Below, in pieces: positions 35,674 to 44,582 of a stretch of DNA of 64,000 nucleotides (positions within the stretch are counted from its first letter, which is position 1; each line of letters begins with the position of its first letter). A program made the translations under genes and the position numbers. Source of the stretch: an uncultured Lachnospiraceae bacterium (GTDB lineage: Bacteria > Bacillota > Clostridia > Lachnospirales > Lachnospiraceae); NCBI GenBank assembly GCA_947631955.1, contig CANRNJ010000005.1, positions 1 to 64,000 of the forward strand, given 5' to 3'. The notes beneath the pieces were generated by a model. That model was not told the origin of the DNA and searched no databases. It was given only the letters and a program-made list of their open reading frames with translations.

Positions 35674-35700
35674 TTAGCACTCATTTCATGTGAGTGCTAA
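35674..35700 (-). promoter_or_regulatory. CIRCE operator (HrcA site)
   Basis: Perfect TTAGCACTC, nine-base spacer, GAGTGCTAA. This is the consensus operator of the HrcA heat-shock repressor. It lies 7 bases upstream of the -35 box of the best promoter, which is less usual than a site over or downstream of the start. Confidence 0.95.
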
Positions 35701-35806
35701 TAATTTGTGTCCTATGGCCGAAGAACAGCGGTTTTATGCATATTCCCGCAATTCTAAACTTTTTCTAAACTGCTGCCTATGCCTGAAATATTCCGCTTCC
35801 GAACCT

Positions 35807-36871
35807 TTACCTGCGCCCAAAATATTCCTCATAGATATCAAAAAAATCTTTTGTCGTCACATTCTCGTCATGGATAAACGTCACGCTGTCCCACAGTTCC
35901 TCGTTCAGGTTCCTTGTAAGGGTTTCCACATAGGCGTCATACTCTCTGCCGAACGCTTCCGCTTTCCGCTGGTCCATGATCTTCACCTTGTTGGCGTCCG
36001 TTTCATCTTTGTCAAAAGTGTTCAGGCATTTTATGATATGATAGCCGTATTCCGTTTCCACGATATCGCTGATCTCATCCTTGCCGAGGTTGAAGGCCGC
36101 CGTTTCAAAAGCCTCGTCCATCTCCCCTTTTCCGAATGAATAGGTGGCCTGATCGTCGTCGCTGTAACGGCGTATCAGTTCTTCAAAATCTTCCCCTTCC
36201 TTCGCCAGTTCCAACGCTTCGCAGGCTTTCTGGTAAGCCTCCTCTTTCGCTTTCTTCGTGTATTCTATTTTCTTGCCCGTTCCGTCCAAGGCATATGTCT
36301 TGATCAGAATATGCTGCACGGTGATCGTCCGCGCCTCGTCGTCACTGATCTCAGGATTGATGTCCTTGATCGTGTACTGATACATCTTCTCGGCCAGTGC
36401 GAACTCCATATACAGCTCGGTGATGGTGTCTTGGGATACCCCCATCTTCCCGATCTCCGTTTCGTTGAGCGAACGAAAATAAGCGCCCGAAGCGTTTTCG
36501 GCCAGCGCCTTTTCCTCGTCGCTCAATTCCACCTCATACTTCTCCGCCATCAGATTCATGGTCTTGATGCGGGCTATCTGCGCCAGCGCAATATCCTTGA
36601 CGTTCTGCTCCAGAGTGACGCCGTCTACGCTCGTGTTCCAGATCTCCGCGCCGTATACGCCCTCATACCGGTTCTGGATATTCGTCAAATATACCATCAG
36701 TTCCGGCAGCGTGCATACGCTTGTTTCGATCCGGAACACTTCATCTTTTTCAAATCCGGTGGTGAGCACGACCTTGGTATCGCTGTCTTTGCCGCCGCAG
36801 CCGCTCACGACCGCCGCGCAGATCCCCGCGGCAAGGAGCATCTTTAATGCCTTTTTCAGTTTTCCTGCCAT
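35807..36871 (-). CDS. parvulin-type peptidyl-prolyl isomerase lipoprotein (PrsA-like)
   Basis: 354 residues. A lipoprotein signal with lipobox 'VVSGC' (Cys about 25) anchors it outside the membrane. A SurA/PrsA-type N-terminal helical region (about 60-185) precedes a parvulin domain (about 185-290: 'VQHILIKT', 'FEELIRRYSDDDQATYSFGKGEM', 'VETEYGYHIIKCL'), with a C-terminal helix. Such proteins fold exported proteins at the membrane-wall interface. It lies 70 bases after the PHP gene on the same strand, and upstream of htpG, so the neighbourhood has a protein-folding theme. Confidence 0.9.
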   Translation of the reverse strand: MAGKLKKALKMLLAAGICAAVVSGCGGKDSDTKVVLTTGFEKDEVFRIETSVCTLPELMVYLTNIQNRYEGVYGAEIWNTSVDGVTLEQNVKDIALAQIARIKTMNLMAEKYEVELSDEEKALAENASGAYFRSLNETEIGKMGVSQDTITELYMEFALAEKMYQYTIKDINPEISDDEARTITVQHILIKTYALDGTGKKIEYTKKAKEEAYQKACEALELAKEGEDFEELIRRYSDDDQATYSFGKGEMDEAFETAAFNLGKDEISDIVETEYGYHIIKCLNTFDKDETDANKVKIMDQRKAEAFGREYDAYVETLTRNLNEELWDSVTFIHDENVTTKDFFDIYEEYFGRR

Positions 36872-36941
36872 ATATCCCTGTCTTTCCTGTCTGCCGGTCG
36901 ATGCGTTTCGTTTCTATTTATATAAAAATATATAAAACAGG

Positions 36942-37700
36942 CTATTCTATCACTTGACCGTCTTTATCATACCATTTTTCGCCATCCGTCAATACGCGGT
37001 CTTCGTCGGAAAGGATCGCATGTACATAATCCGCCGCCGAAGAAATCCTCCGTCTGAAAGCGACTCCGCCGCCCAGAAGACGCACTCCGTGGACGTCCGA
37101 TCCCGCGCTCATGGGCAGCCCATGCTGACGGGCGTAAGCGGCCGCTCTGGCGTCATACTCCGGATCGTTGTGCGCGGTGCTCTTGGAATTGGAATGAGCC
37201 GCGTTGATCCCCTCCACGCCGTCCACCCATTGAGGATACAGGCGGATTCTTGGGATATAAGGCTCTTCCCGGTACGGGTGCGCATGAATGACCATACCGC
37301 CCGCTTCATGCACCGCCGTATACTGCTGCTCCACCGTCGCCTCCCAAAGCTGCGGATGGCTCTTCATCCACGCCGGATCGACGCCGTATATCAGAAATTC
37401 GGTTCCTTGGTATCCGGCCTCATATCCGAAGAACACATCCAGTCCGATGCGGCTGCCTTCCGCCTTCGCGTGCTCGTACCCCTTCGCGAATCCTTCCACC
37501 CACTCTTCCCATGGAAGCGCCCGGTCCACCGCCGTATTGCCGCCCCAGTTGTGATCCGTCACAAAAATACCGGTGTAGCCGTATTCCCTGCATGCCCTCG
37601 CCATCTCTGCGCCCGTGTTTCTGGCGCAGGCGCTTGCCTCCGAAGTATGCAGATGTGTTTCATACAGATAAGGATACTGCTCCCATACTGCATCTGCCAT
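36942..37700 (-). CDS. PHP-domain metal-dependent phosphoesterase
   Basis: 252 residues. Metal-binding motifs of the PHP fold are in order: 'ETHLHTSEAS' (about 15-24), 'IFVTDHNWGG' (about 46), Glu in 'FFGYEAGYQ', 'MVIHAHPYRE' (about 140), 'GINAAHSNS' and 'SAGSDVHGV' (about 200). PHP enzymes of this size hydrolyse phosphate esters such as histidinol phosphate or nucleoside bisphosphates; the substrate here is not clear. There is no histidine-biosynthesis context. It lies between ilvE (80-base gap) and the PrsA-like gene. Confidence 0.85.
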   Translation of the reverse strand: MADAVWEQYPYLYETHLHTSEASACARNTGAEMARACREYGYTGIFVTDHNWGGNTAVDRALPWEEWVEGFAKGYEHAKAEGSRIGLDVFFGYEAGYQGTEFLIYGVDPAWMKSHPQLWEATVEQQYTAVHEAGGMVIHAHPYREEPYIPRIRLYPQWVDGVEGINAAHSNSKSTAHNDPEYDARAAAYARQHGLPMSAGSDVHGVRLLGGGVAFRRRISSAADYVHAILSDEDRVLTDGEKWYDKDGQVIE

Positions 37701-37780
37701 TGTCCTGTCCCTGAAAAGGGATTAAATTGTATGCTCTGCATCCCAACTTAATCCCCTTCTTCTTTCCGTAAAATATGATT

Positions 37781-38806
37781 CTATCGGATCGTCCGGATCC
37801 ATCCCTCAGGCGCTTTGATGTGGCCCATCTGGATGCCGGTCAGCGTATCATACAGCTTCTTTGTCACAGGACCCATCTCGTTCATTCCGCTGGGGAAATC
37901 GATCTCCCTGCCGTGGTCCACGATCCTGCCGACCGGGGAAATAACCGCCGCCGTACCGCACAGGCCGCACTCGGCGAAATCTTTCACCTCTTCCAAAGCG
38001 ACGACACGTTCCTCCACTTCCAGTCCCAGATACTCTTTGGCAACGACCATCAGAGAACGTCTTGTGATGGACGGCAGGATACTGTTGGACTTCGGCGTCA
38101 CCACCTTGTTGTCTTTGGTCACGAACAGGAAATTGGCGCCGCCCGTTTCCTCCACGTTGGTTCTCGTAGCCGCATCCAGATACATATTCTCGTCGTATCC
38201 TTCCGCATGCGCCGTCACGATCGCATGAAGACTCATGGCATAATTCAGACCGGCCTTGATGTGGCCCGTGCCGTGCGGGGCCGCTCTGTCAAAATCGCTG
38301 ACCTTGATCGTCAGAGGTTTTACGCCGCCCTTAAAATAAGGTCCGACCGGTGTGGTAAAGATCCTGAACTGATATTCTTCGGCGGGTTTTACGCCGATCA
38401 CAGAAGAACTTCCGAACATAAACGGACGGATATACAGTGTCGCGCCGGAGCCGTAAGGCGGAACATACGCTTCATTTGCCGCCACGGTATCGAGCACCGC
38501 CTGAACAAAACGTTCCTTGGGGAATACCGGCATCTCCAGTCTTTTACAGCTGTCTTCCATACGCTGTGCGTTCAGATCCGGGCGGAACGTTACGATATGT
38601 CCATCCTCTGTCGTATACGCCTTAAGTCCCTCAAAACAGGTCTGTGCATACTGGAATACGCCGGCGCACTCGTTGATCGCGATCGTCGCGTCGGATGTGA
38701 GCGTTCCCTCATCCCATGCCCCGTTCCTGTAGTTCGCCACAAACCTCTTATCCGTTTCCTGATAACCGAATCCGAGATTTGCCCAGTCTATATTCTTCTT
38801 CTCCAT
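37781..38806 (-). CDS. ilvE: branched-chain amino acid aminotransferase
   Basis: 341 residues, fold-type IV PLP enzyme of the longer (class II, eukaryote-like) BCAT group. It exchanges the amino group of Val, Leu or Ile with 2-oxoglutarate. Seen motifs: 'FEGLKAYTTEDGHIVTFRPDLN', 'LYIRPFMFG', 'HIKAGLNYAMSL' with the PLP Lys, and 'EETGGANFLFV'. A TATAAT box lies at 38848-38853 (minus) with TTGACT or TTGTCT upstream at poor spacing. No T-box or leader peptide was seen. Confidence 0.95.
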   Translation of the reverse strand: MEKKNIDWANLGFGYQETDKRFVANYRNGAWDEGTLTSDATIAINECAGVFQYAQTCFEGLKAYTTEDGHIVTFRPDLNAQRMEDSCKRLEMPVFPKERFVQAVLDTVAANEAYVPPYGSGATLYIRPFMFGSSSVIGVKPAEEYQFRIFTTPVGPYFKGGVKPLTIKVSDFDRAAPHGTGHIKAGLNYAMSLHAIVTAHAEGYDENMYLDAATRTNVEETGGANFLFVTKDNKVVTPKSNSILPSITRRSLMVVAKEYLGLEVEERVVALEEVKDFAECGLCGTAAVISPVGRIVDHGREIDFPSGMNEMGPVTKKLYDTLTGIQMGHIKAPEGWIRTIR

Positions 38807-38931
38807 CTCGTACCCCTTCTTCCATAAAGTATTTATCTGTTACTTATATTATACCTTTACCTTTAAAAGTCAAGACAAGATTCGCCGGACGCTGCCTGTG
38901 CGCAAGCGGCGCAAAAACGGCTCTGCGCCTG

Positions 38932-40872
38932 TTACAGCACCGCGTTCACCACTTCCAGCGCGATGTCGTAAGCATAGTCCTTGACGGCCTTCTCACACAG
39001 CCGCAGCATCTTTTTATCCGATTCGGGACGGTCGTACCGCTTCAGTTCCTTAAGCTTCTCGTTGACGCTGTCGCCGTCGAAATCGTCCAGTCTGCCCGCC
39101 AGTTCCTTAAGCGCCTGTTTCCATTCGTCGTCGCTGATGGACAGTTTCCCGTCCTCGCTTTCGCTGCTCTCCTCCTGCGCAGGACTTTCGCTGTCCAGAT
39201 AATTTTTCAGATCCCTGCGCATACTCTTCATCAGATTGAACAGGATCGGGGAACGGACCTCCACGTCTTCAAGCTGTCCGCCCTTGCTCATTTTCTCCAG
39301 TTCAAAGGCTTCATCCGCCAGATCGTCCGCCCCCACGTTGCGGGCATTGCCTTTCAGCGAATGGACGATGATCGCGTAACCCGGCATATCCCTCTTCTTA
39401 AGGAAATCGCGCAGGGCGTCCTCTTTTTCCTGAAGGATCAGGTGGAAATCATGGAGCACCTTATCGTACAGGGCCAGACTGTTCCCCATATATTTCAGTC
39501 CGTTGCGCACATTGAATCCGATGCCGCTCAGCTTGCTCTCCATGATGCTGATCTCCGTTTCCGACTGCTGGCCGTCCTCGTCCGAAGTACGGTCCTGATT
39601 CAGATAGACCACATTGTCGGGAAGGTACTCGATCAGCATGGTTTCAAATTTATCCGCATCGATGGGCTTAGTCAGATAATCCTGGAATCCCTCTTTCAGA
39701 TAGTATTCCCTCGCCCCGGCGACTGCATTTGCGGTCAGCGCGATCACCGGCGTATTCGCGGAAGGGTTGCCCTCCAGTTTCCGGATGGCGTGGAGCGTTT
39801 CCACCCCGTCCATCACCGGCATCATATGATCCAGACAGATCACATGATAGGTCTTTCTGCGCAGCAGTTCCAGACACTTCTCACCGCTGTTCGCCACATC
39901 CACCTGAAGTCTGGTTTCTTTGAGGAGTCCCTGCGCCACCGCCAGATTCATGGCGTTATCGTCAACGATCAGCACCCTTCCCATGGGCGCGATAAATTTG
40001 TTCTTATAGTTGTTCGCACTGTGCAGGCTCTCGCTGTACTGCTTCTCGAAATCGCCCAGAGGCGCCGGATCCACGACCTTCTGGACCAGTTTAAAGGAAA
40101 AAGTGGAACCTTTGCCGCGCGTGCTCTGTACTTCCAGCCTGCCTCCCAGCAGTTCCACCAGACGGTTGGTTATGGCAAGGCCCAGTCCCGTGCGGTCATT
40201 GGTGTTTCTGGTCAGAGTGTCCATGCGTTGGAAGACCCCGAACAGCTTTTCGAAATCTTTTTCCTTGATGCCGACGCCCGTATCCTTTACCGCCAGCTCG
40301 ATCTCGATCTCGTCCTCACTGATCTTAGTCCATCCGAGATGCAGCGTCACTTTGCCGCGTTCCGTATATTTGACGGCGTTGGACAGAAGGTTGTCGATGA
40401 TCTGCCGGATATGGATCTCGTCCCCCGACAGCTTGTAGGGAATATCCCTCGCGATATCCAGTTCCAGATCCAGTTTTTTCTTGCGCAGCTGGATCGAAAC
40501 GCCGTTGATCAGGTCGTTGAGCAGCGAACTGATATCATAGATGCCGTCGGTCAGCTCCATCTTGCCCGCCTGAAGCTTGGTGTAGTCGAGTATATCGCTG
40601 ACGAGCGTCAGCAGGATGTTTCCGGCCTGCCGGATATCCAGCGCATATTCCTTGATGGCATCCTCCTGACTCTCCCGCAGGATCAGTTCGTTTAATCCCA
40701 GAATCGTGTTGATGGGCGTCCGAAGCTCATGCGACATGTTCATCAAAAAGATATCTCTTGCACTTTCCGCCGCGCTGATCGCCTCTTCCAATTCCTTGTT
40801 CGTCTGCCGGTCGTCCTGCTTTGACGCCGCAGAGTCTTTCCGTCCCTTCTCCTTCATTGATTCCTTCTCCAT
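38932..40872 (-). CDS. soluble hybrid histidine kinase (HisKA-HATPase-REC-HPt)
   Basis: 646 residues without membrane helices or a clear input domain; only a short coiled helix (about 25-45) precedes the kinase. HisKA with 'MSHELRTPINTILGLNEL', HATPase_c with 'DNLLSNAVKYT', 'KDTGVGI' and 'GLGLAIT', receiver with 'VDDNAMNLAV' and phospho-acceptor in 'ICLDHMMPVMDG', then HPt with 'IIVHSLKGNARNVGA'. The C-terminal 80 residues are an unknown charged tail. It can run a full internal phosphorelay, but no partner is next to it. The ATG at 40872 is 8 bases from GGGGA. Confidence 0.9.
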   Translation of the reverse strand: MEKESMKEKGRKDSAASKQDDRQTNKELEEAISAAESARDIFLMNMSHELRTPINTILGLNELILRESQEDAIKEYALDIRQAGNILLTLVSDILDYTKLQAGKMELTDGIYDISSLLNDLINGVSIQLRKKKLDLELDIARDIPYKLSGDEIHIRQIIDNLLSNAVKYTERGKVTLHLGWTKISEDEIEIELAVKDTGVGIKEKDFEKLFGVFQRMDTLTRNTNDRTGLGLAITNRLVELLGGRLEVQSTRGKGSTFSFKLVQKVVDPAPLGDFEKQYSESLHSANNYKNKFIAPMGRVLIVDDNAMNLAVAQGLLKETRLQVDVANSGEKCLELLRRKTYHVICLDHMMPVMDGVETLHAIRKLEGNPSANTPVIALTANAVAGAREYYLKEGFQDYLTKPIDADKFETMLIEYLPDNVVYLNQDRTSDEDGQQSETEISIMESKLSGIGFNVRNGLKYMGNSLALYDKVLHDFHLILQEKEDALRDFLKKRDMPGYAIIVHSLKGNARNVGADDLADEAFELEKMSKGGQLEDVEVRSPILFNLMKSMRRDLKNYLDSESPAQEESSESEDGKLSISDDEWKQALKELAGRLDDFDGDSVNEKLKELKRYDRPESDKKMLRLCEKAVKDYAYDIALEVVNAVL

Positions 40873-41036
40873 AAACATCTTCCCCACTTTCTTTATGATA
40901 CCCTTATATCTTACAGCCGGACGCGTCAGCGCTCCCTCCGCCTGTTTTCCGGCCCGTTTTCTGCCGTCAGGCCGCAGACAGCGCCCTATCTGTTTTTCTT
41001 TCTCTTATTTTTTCTTTCCCTTATTCTTTCTTTCTT

Positions 41037-41531
41037 TTATTTTTTCTTTCTCTCATATTTTACGAACTCATACACAAGGTCAAAATACGTCTGCTCCTCG
41101 CTGTCCGCCGTGATCTCCCATTCATCATCCGCATCCAGATCCGGAAAAAAAGCGTCCGCCTCATACGCATGATCGATCTTCGTCACATGCGCCGTGTCGC
41201 AGTAAGGCAGCATCATACGGTAAACGCTCTCCCCGCCGATGATGTACACGTCCTTGCTCGGATAGGCTTTCAGTTTTTCCAAAAGTTCCTCTTTGCTGTG
41301 CACCACAACGGCATCCTTGACCTGATAGGACGGATTGGTTGACATAATAATATTCGTGCGGTCCTTCAACGGCATCCCCTGCGGAAATGTTTCCAGTGTC
41401 TTTCTGCCCAAAACCACCACTTTGCCCGTCGTTTCCTGACGGAAGAATTTATGATCCGCCGGGATACGCACAAGAAGGCTGTTTTTACAGCCGATCGCCC
41501 AATTTTTGTCTACTGCTACGATTAAGTTCAT
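41037..41531 (-). CDS. folA: dihydrofolate reductase
   Basis: 164 residues, normal length. Reduces dihydrofolate with NADPH. 'MNLIVAVDKNWAIGCKNSLLVRIPADHKFF' has the Trp-Ala-Ile-Gly loop and the active-site Asp26; 'VVLGRKTLETFP' and 'VYIIGGESVYRMML' bind NADPH. The ATG at 41531 has GGAG six bases upstream; the longer frame is not used. Downstream of thyA on the same strand, the classical pairing, since thymidylate synthase makes the dihydrofolate that this enzyme recycles. Confidence 0.96.
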   Translation of the reverse strand: MNLIVAVDKNWAIGCKNSLLVRIPADHKFFRQETTGKVVVLGRKTLETFPQGMPLKDRTNIIMSTNPSYQVKDAVVVHSKEELLEKLKAYPSKDVYIIGGESVYRMMLPYCDTAHVTKIDHAYEADAFFPDLDADDEWEITADSEEQTYFDLVYEFVKYERKKK

Positions 41532-41675
41532 AGGGATCTCCATTCCGGAGCGTTCTCGCGGCGGGCTTAAAGTAAATTCCTTCAAAATCAACTTCGCCAT
41601 CAGGAAAATCTGTGACACTCCGGCACAGATCTCCGTGTTATCCATGATGCGTTCCGTTTTTTCCGGGCGGCTGAT

Positions 41676-41850
41676 ATCTTCTCAGGCGGCGTCCTGTCCA
41701 ACAGCCGTATCTTCTCAGGCGGCGTCCTGTCCAGCAGCCGTATCTTCTCAAGCGGCGTTCTGCCCGGCAGCCGTATCTTCTCAGGCGTCCCGTCCGGCAG
41801 CCGCATCCTTCCGTGCAGCGTCCCGTCCGGCGGCTGATATCTTCTCAGAC
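41676..41850. repeat. 33-bp tandem repeat spanning the thyA stop
   Basis: ATCTTCTCAG units start at 41676, 41709, 41742, 41775 (period 33), a degenerate one at 41805 and one at 41839. The right-most copy includes the thyA stop codon (41845-41847). The array fills most of the 313-bp thyA-folA gap. Confidence 0.88.
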
Positions 41851-42693
41851 AGCGATCGGTATCTGTTCGACCTGCGGCCCCGTAACGTAATTCTCCACCT
41901 TTACGTCGTCGCGCGTAAACTGATAGAAATCCTTGATCTCAGGATTGAGCCAGAATACCGGCGCGTCATAAACCGGTCTGGCGATCAGTTCCCGGATGAT
42001 GGGAATGTGCCTGTCATAAATATGGGCGTCCGCGATAACGTGCACCAGTTCGCCCGCCTCCATATCACACACCTGCGCCAGCATATGCACCAGTACCGCA
42101 TACTGCACCACATTCCAGTTGTTCGCCGCCAGCACATCCTGCGACCGCTGATTCAGGACCGCGTTCAACGTCAGCTTTCCGCTTCCCTTTTTCTGCGTCA
42201 CATTAAACGTCATGCTGTAGGCGCAGGGATACAGGTTCATCTCGTGCAGGTCCTGATGGACGTACAGGTTCGTCAGGATACGCCTGCTGAACGGATTGTT
42301 CTTAAGATCATAGATCACACGATCGACCTGATCCATCATTCCTTCTTTGTACTGATGTTTGACGCCCATCTGATAGCCGTACGCCTTGCCGATGGATCCG
42401 TCCTCGTCCGCCCACTCGTCCCAGATATGGCTGTGCAGATCGTTGATATTGTTGGATTTCTGCTGCCATATCCACAGCATCTCATCGACCGCGCTCTTCA
42501 GCGCCGTCCTTCTGAGCGTCATGATCGGAAATTCCTGCGAAAGGTCATAGCGGTTCACCACGCCGAATTTCTTCACCGTGTACGCTGGCGTTCCGTCCGG
42601 CCAGTGCGGCCTGACTTTCTCCCCCTCCGTGCTCGTACCGTTTTCCAAGATATCCTTGCACATATCAATAAAAATTTTATCGGCCAAACTCAT
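41845..42693 (-). CDS. thyA: thymidylate synthase
   Basis: 282 residues. Methylates dUMP to dTMP with methylene-tetrahydrofolate. The catalytic Cys is in 'LYPCAYSMTFNV'; 'RRILTNLYVHQDL' and 'NQRSQDVLAANNWNVVQY' bind phosphate and substrate. 'HIYDRHIPIIREL' is near the folate site. The start at 42693 has AGGAG 8 bases upstream. The 3' end is duplicated as a 33-bp repeat. folA lies 313 bases downstream and the nuclease gene 162 bases upstream. Confidence 0.96.
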   Translation of the reverse strand: MSLADKIFIDMCKDILENGTSTEGEKVRPHWPDGTPAYTVKKFGVVNRYDLSQEFPIMTLRRTALKSAVDEMLWIWQQKSNNINDLHSHIWDEWADEDGSIGKAYGYQMGVKHQYKEGMMDQVDRVIYDLKNNPFSRRILTNLYVHQDLHEMNLYPCAYSMTFNVTQKKGSGKLTLNAVLNQRSQDVLAANNWNVVQYAVLVHMLAQVCDMEAGELVHVIADAHIYDRHIPIIRELIARPVYDAPVFWLNPEIKDFYQFTRDDVKVENYVTGPQVEQIPIAV

Positions 42694-42721
42694 GGTCTGC
42701 TCTCCTATCATGCTGTCGCTG

Positions 42722-42885
42722 CATCCGCGCCGTCACGTTTTATCCTGCCTGCCGCGCAGGGGCATCCGCACCGCCGCACTTTATCCCGCCTGCCGTGCAG
42801 GGACATCCGCACCGCCGCACTTTATCCTGCCTGCCGCACAGGGGCATCTACGCCGTCACGTTTTATCCCACTTGTCGCACAGGGA
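42722..42885. repeat. 41-bp tandem repeat spanning the nuclease stop
   Basis: Units starting CATCCGC or CATCTAC at 42722, 42763, 42804 and 42845 (period exactly 41). The right-most unit holds the stop codon (42856-42858) and the last nine codons of the nuclease gene. Confidence 0.9.
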
Positions 42886-44457
42886 ATTGATCTGGTCCGC
42901 GAATTTCGCCAGATCCTTGTTCGCACCGCCCTCGTTCTTATGAATGACGGCGATAAGACGCTGCCCGCTCGCAAGCAGTCTTGCGAAGACGTCGGATATG
43001 CCTTTGGCTTTCTTCTTGACGGATACCGGCTCGGCCTCATACAGAAAGCTGCCGTCCGTCAAATCAAACCGCGTGCCGCTGTACGGCGCATAGGCGTCTA
43101 TGCCGTGCTCGACCTTAAGACATTCCGTAAACAGTTTGCACACGCTGTCTTCCCCGTGCACCACAAACACTTTCTTCGGTTTGTCCCGGAAACCGTTGAT
43201 CCAATCGATCAGCCCATTCTTGTCGGCATGGCCGCTCATACCGATCAGCTGCCGGATCTGCGCCCGCACCTCGATCGGCTCCCCGAACAGCTTTACCTCT
43301 TTTGCTCCCTCTATGACGGCCCTTCCAAGCGTTCCCACCGCCTGATAGCCCACAAACAATATCGTACATTCCGGCCGCCACAGATTATGTTTCAGATGAT
43401 GCCGGATGCGCCCCGCCTCGCACATGCCCGATGCGGACAGGATGACCTTTGGTTCGTTGTCAAAATTGATCGCTTTCGATTCGTCACTGGTGATCGCCAG
43501 CCGCAGTCCCGGAAACGCGATCGGATTCACGCCTTGGCGCACCAGTGCCATGGCCTGATCGTCAAAACATTCATACTCGTTCTTCTGGAAGATCCCCGTG
43601 GCCTCCACCGCCAGCGGGCTGTCCACATAGACCGGAAAATCCTCGTGTCCCTTCACCAGACGGTCCGCCTTGATCTGTCTTAAAAAGTACAGTATCTCCT
43701 GTGTCCTTCCGACTGCAAAAGAAGGGATCACGACATTGCCGCCTTTGTCGAAAGTCGTCTTTAAGATCTCTGTCAGTCCGCCGATATAATCCGGTCTTTC
43801 CGAGCCGTGGAACCGATCGCCGTAAGTGGACTCCATGACCACATAGTCCGCATCCTCCGTCTTCTTGGGATCCTTGATCAACGGCTGGTTCACATTGCCG
43901 ATGTCGCCGGAAAAGACTATTTTTCTGGTAACGCCGTCCTCTTCGGCCCACACCTCGATACTGGCGGAACCAAGCAGATGGCCGATGTCGGTGAACCGGA
44001 TCTTCACGCCCCCGCAGACATCTATCACTTTTTCATAATCACACGGGATCAGTCTTTTGATCGTCCCGTCTGCATCTTCCATCGTATAGAGAGGCTCTGT
44101 TTCTTCATGATCCGCGCTCCTTCTGGCTTTGCGGTTCTTCCACTCCGTTTCCTGAAGCTGGATGTGCGCGCAGTCGCGAAGCATGATGCTGCACAGATCG
44201 CAGGTGGCCTTCGTGGCGTAGATGCTTCCGCGGAATCCTCTGGCGTACAGAAGCGGCAGCAGCCCCGAATGGTCTATGTGCGCATGGGTCAGGAAAACAT
44301 AATGGATCATTGCCGCGTCCACCGGCAGTTCACAGTTCTCAAAGACGTTGACGCCCTGCTCCATTCCGTAATCGATCAAGATATTGATATCGCCGACGCG
44401 AAGATAGTGGCAGCTGCCCGTGACCTCGTGGTCGGCGCCGATAAACATTAATTCCAT
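42856..44457 (-). CDS. beta-CASP metallo-beta-lactamase-fold RNA-processing nuclease
   Basis: 533 residues. Metal motif 'LTHAHIDHSGLLP' (about 55-67) and 'DIGHLLGSAS' with 'FSGDIGN' define the beta-lactamase fold; the inserted beta-CASP region includes 'STYGDR' and 'ASGMCEAGRIRHHL'. 'GMSGHADKNGLIDWI' carries the C-terminal His. It belongs to the YSH1/CPSF73-like group of exo- and endonucleases, distinct from RNase J. The ATG at 44457 has AGGAGG 8 bases upstream. The tail ('KKAKGISDVFARLLASGQRLIAVIHKNEGG') is extra and of unknown role. Confidence 0.9.
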   Translation of the reverse strand: MELMFIGADHEVTGSCHYLRVGDINILIDYGMEQGVNVFENCELPVDAAMIHYVFLTHAHIDHSGLLPLLYARGFRGSIYATKATCDLCSIMLRDCAHIQLQETEWKNRKARRSADHEETEPLYTMEDADGTIKRLIPCDYEKVIDVCGGVKIRFTDIGHLLGSASIEVWAEEDGVTRKIVFSGDIGNVNQPLIKDPKKTEDADYVVMESTYGDRFHGSERPDYIGGLTEILKTTFDKGGNVVIPSFAVGRTQEILYFLRQIKADRLVKGHEDFPVYVDSPLAVEATGIFQKNEYECFDDQAMALVRQGVNPIAFPGLRLAITSDESKAINFDNEPKVILSASGMCEAGRIRHHLKHNLWRPECTILFVGYQAVGTLGRAVIEGAKEVKLFGEPIEVRAQIRQLIGMSGHADKNGLIDWINGFRDKPKKVFVVHGEDSVCKLFTECLKVEHGIDAYAPYSGTRFDLTDGSFLYEAEPVSVKKKAKGISDVFARLLASGQRLIAVIHKNEGGANKDLAKFADQINSLCDKWDKT

Positions 44458-44582
44458 CCGGAAACCCTCCTGCTTTTTATCATACCATTTTTTGCCGCAG
44501 GCGTAAATAAAATTCGGCAACTCTTGACGTTTTTTCCATACAATAATAGCGATAAGAATCCCATCGAGGTGTAATCTGTGTC

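Noticed and set aside
38807..38931. T-box or leader-peptide attenuator before ilvE
   Set aside because: The gap is only 125 bases, with no T-box core sequence and no Leu/Ile/Val-rich small frame.
38929..40695. Very long plus-strand frame opposite the hybrid kinase
   Set aside because: Mirror frame of a GC-biased gene; the kinase on the minus strand has all catalytic motifs. The same applies to the long plus-strand frame opposite htpG.
41600..41806. Open frame of 68 codons with Lys-Ile-Arg-Leu repeats
   Set aside because: It is the 33-bp tandem array read as protein; no ribosome binding site and the period only happens to be a multiple of three.
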